A stretch of 48,604 nucleotides of DNA, taken from the NCBI GenBank assembly GCA_015488485.1, contig WFNR01000016.1, positions 1 through 48,604 on the forward strand. The letters run 5' to 3'. This DNA comes from Cyclobacteriaceae bacterium. GTDB lineage: Bacteria > Bacteroidota > Bacteroidia > Cytophagales > Cyclobacteriaceae. The position numbers were made by a program, and so were the translations under genes. Position 1 is the first letter of the stretch, and every line of letters starts with the position of its first letter. Below are positions 45,972-48,604 of the stretch, one piece after another. Under the pieces are notes generated by a model. It did no database searches. It was not told where the DNA came from and saw only the letters and a program-made list of their open reading frames with translations.

Positions 45972-46226
45972 TTATTTGTTGTTGTGGTCATGTATAGCAT
46001 GATCACTATAGCCTGACACCAGACTCAAATGCTCGATTTCCTTTATTTTTTCCAGGGATGCCATTAAAGCGTCTTCTTCATGATTGCCAAAGGTTTCGGT
46101 AACCAAAATCAATACATCTTTATTCAAAGCTGGTATTACCTCACAACCGGCCAAAGAAGCCAGCTGTTGCCTCAGCAGGTCTTTCTTGCCTTTCGAGGGA
46201 AAAACGATATAGCTTTTGATAGGCAT
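45972..46226 (-). CDS. napD: NapD, chaperone for NapA maturation
   Basis: The 84-residue protein fits the small NapD family: a beta strand start IKSYIVFPSKGKKDLL, then GCEVIPALNKDVLILVTETF and a helix ending the ferredoxin-like fold. NapD binds the NapA Tat signal and holds it back until the molybdenum cofactor is inserted. It is the first gene of the nap operon, five bases before napA. A CRP/FNR-like palindrome lies only 14 bases upstream of its ATG. Confidence 0.85.
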   Translation of the reverse strand: MPIKSYIVFPSKGKKDLLRQQLASLAGCEVIPALNKDVLILVTETFGNHEEDALMASLEKIKEIEHLSLVSGYSDHAIHDHNNK

Positions 46227-46240
46227 ATTCCTGTTATTTA

Positions 46241-46256
46241 TGTGATCATCATCACA
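46241..46256. promoter_or_regulatory. CRP/FNR-family palindrome upstream of napD
   Basis: TGTGATCATCATCACA is an exact TGTGA-N6-TCACA palindrome, the CRP/FNR-family consensus. It lies 14 bases before the napD ATG, too close for classical activation of napD, so repression of napD or activation of the divergent porin-nrfH side is likelier. The regulator is unknown; FNR-like nitrate or nitric-oxide sensors of the HcpR type are candidates. Confidence 0.6.
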
Positions 46257-46467
46257 CTTGCAAATTCATAATAATTCCACAATAAGAAAAATGATAAAGG
46301 TCATATTCTTTAATATTTTTAGTCATTCACCCCTAGCCCGGACAAATTAAATGACTTTTGTTTTTTTAATAGCTTCACTACAGGATGCTTTTTGGCTGGT
46401 ATAGCGTATAAAACAAAAAATGATAATTGTCAGCATTTGGAAAATCAACAATATATTATTTTGCTTA

Positions 46468-46483
46468 TGTAACACAAGTCACA
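46468..46483. promoter_or_regulatory. Second CRP/FNR-like site upstream of the porin gene
   Basis: TGTAACACAAGTCACA fits TGTnA-N6-TnACA with imperfect halves. It lies 23 bases before the porin ATG and just after a near-consensus -7 sequence (TATTTTG, about 46457-46463), so it would overlap the start of transcription. Confidence 0.45.
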
Positions 46484-46506
46484 CAATCACACAAATCGAA
46501 ACTAAA

Positions 46507-47796
46507 ATGAAAAAGCTCCTGCTTTCTTTGTTATTAGCCATGGGTTGTACGCTTATGGTTAAGGCACAATTTACCATAAGTGCGGAAATCCGCCCGCGGG
46601 CAGAATTCAGAAACGGCTTCAAAGCACCGCGCTATAAAACCGACCCGCCTGCTTTCTTTATTGAGCAGCGTTCACGATTATATCTCGACTACAAAAACGA
46701 GAAAATCGCTTTAAAGCTGACTCTGCAGGATGTACGTATTTGGGGTAGTGTGGATCAGGTTTATAAAACCGATCCCAATCTGCAAAATGTTCATGAAGCC
46801 TGGGGTCAGTTCAATTTCAATGACCGGTTTGCTTTTCGGGTGGGCAGAATGGAGCTTGATTACGATGGTGCCCGTTTCCTGGGCAACCTGGACTGGGCGG
46901 CCCAGGCCAGGACACACGATGCCCTTTTGTTTTTATGGAAAAACAACAAGGGGGCCAGGCTGGATGTGGGGCTGGCCTATAACCAAAACTGGCGACCGGA
47001 ACCTGGTTGGCTAAACCAGAACTTCTACGACCATACTGTTACCAAAAACTACAAAACCATGCAGTTTGCCCGTTTTGAAACGCAGATAAAAGGCGGCAGT
47101 TTTGTGGCCCTGGTGCATAACGATGGCCGTCAGGTGGCAGCCGATTCAACGATGGCCTACCGGCAAACCTATGCCCTTATTGCCAATAAAAATATGGGGG
47201 CGGTAAAATTAAGCACCGAACTTTACTACCAGGGAGGCAAAAACGGCAACGGCATTCCGGTAAACGCCTACCTTGCTGCATTATATGCTACCTTTAAAAC
47301 CAATCTGACCCCAATCACTTTTGGTGGTGAAATTCTGTCAGGCACCAATCCCAACGATACCCAGGATCGTTCTTTTATCCCTTTATACGGTACCAACCAC
47401 AAGTTTTACGGATTTATGGATTATTTTTATGTAGGTAACCCGCATAGCAATAAAGGGTTGGTGGACTTGAATATACAGACCAAGTTTAAACTGGGAGGTA
47501 TTTCAAGCCTGGTTGCCAATGCTCACTATTTTATGAGTGCGGCCAATATACCAGACCCGAATGATCCCGGGCGCAATGTATCCAGGGCCCTGGGAACAGA
47601 GATAGATCTGGTATATATAGCGAGATTATATGAATCAGTAAATATCAAGCTAGGCTATTCGCAAATGTTCGCCACTTCGTCTATGGTCATTATCAAAGGC
47701 ACCGGAGATCAAAATGCCATCAACAACTGGGCCTGGTTGATGATAACGTTTAAACCGACATTATTCGACAGCAACAATACCACTTCACAACCATGA
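46507..47796 (+). CDS. Alginate-export-like outer-membrane porin upstream of nrfH
   Basis: ATG 46507 gives 429 residues with a signal peptide ending in VKAQ; the frame opens earlier but not with a signal. The mature protein is built of alternating strands typical of a beta-barrel: QFTISAEIRPRAEFRNGF, RSRLYLDYKNEKIALKLTLQDVRIWG, FAFRVGRMELDYDGARF and ending NNWAWLMITFKPT. It resembles the alginate-export porin family. Genes of this type are often placed next to nrfHA in Bacteroidota, perhaps to let nitrate or nitrite through the outer membrane (inference). Its stop overlaps the nrfH start by four bases. Confidence 0.8.
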   Translation: MKKLLLSLLLAMGCTLMVKAQFTISAEIRPRAEFRNGFKAPRYKTDPPAFFIEQRSRLYLDYKNEKIALKLTLQDVRIWGSVDQVYKTDPNLQNVHEAWGQFNFNDRFAFRVGRMELDYDGARFLGNLDWAAQARTHDALLFLWKNNKGARLDVGLAYNQNWRPEPGWLNQNFYDHTVTKNYKTMQFARFETQIKGGSFVALVHNDGRQVAADSTMAYRQTYALIANKNMGAVKLSTELYYQGGKNGNGIPVNAYLAALYATFKTNLTPITFGGEILSGTNPNDTQDRSFIPLYGTNHKFYGFMDYFYVGNPHSNKGLVDLNIQTKFKLGGISSLVANAHYFMSAANIPDPNDPGRNVSRALGTEIDLVYIARLYESVNIKLGYSQMFATSSMVIIKGTGDQNAINNWAWLMITFKPTLFDSNNTTSQP

Positions 47797-48380
47797 AGCT
47801 CTTGACCTTTCTCAAGCCACCATCCCAGTGGATTATACTGGTTACCGTGTTGATAGGAATAATTGCAGGCCTATCTATATATAGTATTTATTTGTCCAAT
47901 GCGGTGTCCTATTTATCAGACAAACCCGAAACCTGTGTAAACTGCCACGTAATGATGCCCGAATATGCCACCTGGAGGCATAGCTCTCATGGCAGAAGCG
48001 TAACCTGCAACGACTGCCATGTGCCAAACACCAATCCGATTGCCAGGTTAGCGTTCAAGGTGAAGGATGGTTTAGGACATGCTACTGCTTTTACATTACG
48101 CACCGAGCCGCAAGTAATAAGAATGCGGGACCCGGGCAAAAAAGTAGTACAGGAAAATTGCAAACGCTGCCACGGCACCCTTAATCGTGAAGTTGGCTTG
48201 CTCGGAGTTTCGTTGGAGGAGGCCAATCATGGTGAGAGCAAGTTGTGCTGGCAATGCCACCGCGAAGTGCCGCACGGCACGGTAAAGGGGTTGTCTTCCA
48301 CACCCAATGCCCGGGTACCCCTACTGGGAAGCCCGGTGCCTGAATGGCTGAAAAAGCAACAAAAAAAAATAAACCAATAA
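47793..48380 (+). CDS. nrfH: NrfH, tetraheme quinol dehydrogenase of the nitrite reductase complex
   Basis: The 195-residue protein has one N-terminal membrane helix (about 13-35) and four CxxCH sites at 48-52, 72-76, 123-127 and 152-156. The first reads CVNCHVM, with the Met that ligates heme 1 in NrfH. NrfH oxidises menaquinol and feeds the NrfA nitrite reductase, which makes ammonium. Translation is coupled to the porin gene by a 4-base overlap. The expected next gene, nrfA, is not in the window: an IS30-type element begins within about ten bases of the stop. Confidence 0.92.
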   Translation: MKLLTFLKPPSQWIILVTVLIGIIAGLSIYSIYLSNAVSYLSDKPETCVNCHVMMPEYATWRHSSHGRSVTCNDCHVPNTNPIARLAFKVKDGLGHATAFTLRTEPQVIRMRDPGKKVVQENCKRCHGTLNREVGLLGVSLEEANHGESKLCWQCHREVPHGTVKGLSSTPNARVPLLGSPVPEWLKKQQKKINQ

Positions 48381-48385
48381 AATGA

Positions 48386-48604
48386 GGTAGATTCAACCCC
48401 CAAGTGCGAAAGTTATGGGTTAAAATTATTCATAAAAACCTGTAAGGGAGATATAAAGTCAAGTTTTTTTCTTGGACGATTGTTTAATTTATTGGCAATC
48501 AGTGCTAATTGGTTTGGTGTAACTTTTGTTAAGTCTGCTTTTTTTGGAAGGTATTGCCTTATAAGCTTGTTGGTATATTCATTGAGGCCTCTTTGCCAGG
48601 CAGC
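48386..48604. mobile_element. One end of an IS30-family insertion sequence (continues outside window)
   Basis: The element holds the transposase 3' end plus a terminal segment. The exact tip is not defined, but the sequence from about 48386 (GTAGATTCAACCCCCAAGTG) up to the transposase stop looks like a terminal inverted repeat region. The other end and the target-site duplication lie beyond the window, so the boundary is approximate. Confidence 0.7.
48413..48604 (-). CDS. IS30-family transposase, C-terminal fragment (rest outside window)
   Basis: The minus strand from the window edge to TAA at 48413 encodes 63 residues in one open frame. They match the C-terminus of IS30-type DDE transposases: WQRGLNEYTNKLIRQYLPK, with the conserved Glu of the catalytic triad, then LALIANKLNNRPRKKLDF and SPLQVF. 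The start and the rest of the catalytic domain lie outside. The reading frame shown is intact, so the element may be active. It points toward nrfH, tail first. Confidence 0.92.
   Translation of the reverse strand, partial: AAWQRGLNEYTNKLIRQYLPKKADLTKVTPNQLALIANKLNNRPRKKLDFISPLQVFMNNFNP

Overview
The window comes from a member of the Bacteroidota, most likely a gliding, Cytophagales-like bacterium. The signs are gliding-motility lipoprotein genes (gldB, gldD, gldE), the conserved block of HU, a 29-residue basic protein and RNase E/G, Bacteroidota-type promoter boxes (TAnnTTTG), weak ribosome-binding sites with several TTG/GTG starts, and families such as DUF3078 and DUF4919. Taxonomy is inferred from gene content only.

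Layout. 1-3.4 kb (minus): mutY-ssb-gldE-gldD, with gldD cut by the window edge. 3.5-6.7 kb (plus): HU, the small basic protein, rng and gldB. 6.8-9.1 kb (minus): a VanX-like dipeptidase lipoprotein, a membrane protein with a zinc ribbon, and an RlpA-SPOR protein. 9.3-13.6 kb (plus): guaB, then a partner-switch signalling set (membrane SpoIIE-type phosphatase, STAS protein, HATPase kinase). 13.7-18.8 kb (plus): three overlapping periplasmic folding genes (double parvulin, SurA-like protein without a visible PPIase domain, SurA) and a MoxR ATPase. 18.8-21.1 kb (minus): DUF4919, patatin, a two-helix membrane protein and a possible 27-residue membrane peptide. 21.2-23.1 kb (plus): an MscS channel and a DUF3078 protein ending at a strong terminator. 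23.3-27.3 kb (minus): a sensor kinase and a large WG/TPR-like protein.

27.4-30.3 kb is an AT-rich island with a complete EcoRII-like restriction-modification set: Dcm-type C5 methyltransferase, Vsr repair endonuclease and EcoRII-like endonuclease, probably acting on CCWGG. 30.3-39.9 kb returns to chromosomal genes: DsbD-like protein, M20 dipeptidase, B12-dependent ribonucleotide reductase with a long leader, a second MscS channel, a His/Trp-rich repeat protein and serS.

40.0-48.4 kb encodes nitrate ammonification. The minus-strand operon napD-napA-napB-(tetraheme lipoprotein)-(16Fe ferredoxin)-nrfD has no napC, napG or napH within it. Its NapB carries a duplicated diheme unit. I infer that the NrfD/ferredoxin/tetraheme set takes electrons from menaquinol to NapBA. 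Divergently, a porin-like gene and nrfH lead toward nrfA, but the 3' end of an IS30-family element sits immediately after nrfH, perhaps two codons into nrfA. Whether nrfA survives beyond the window is the main open question.
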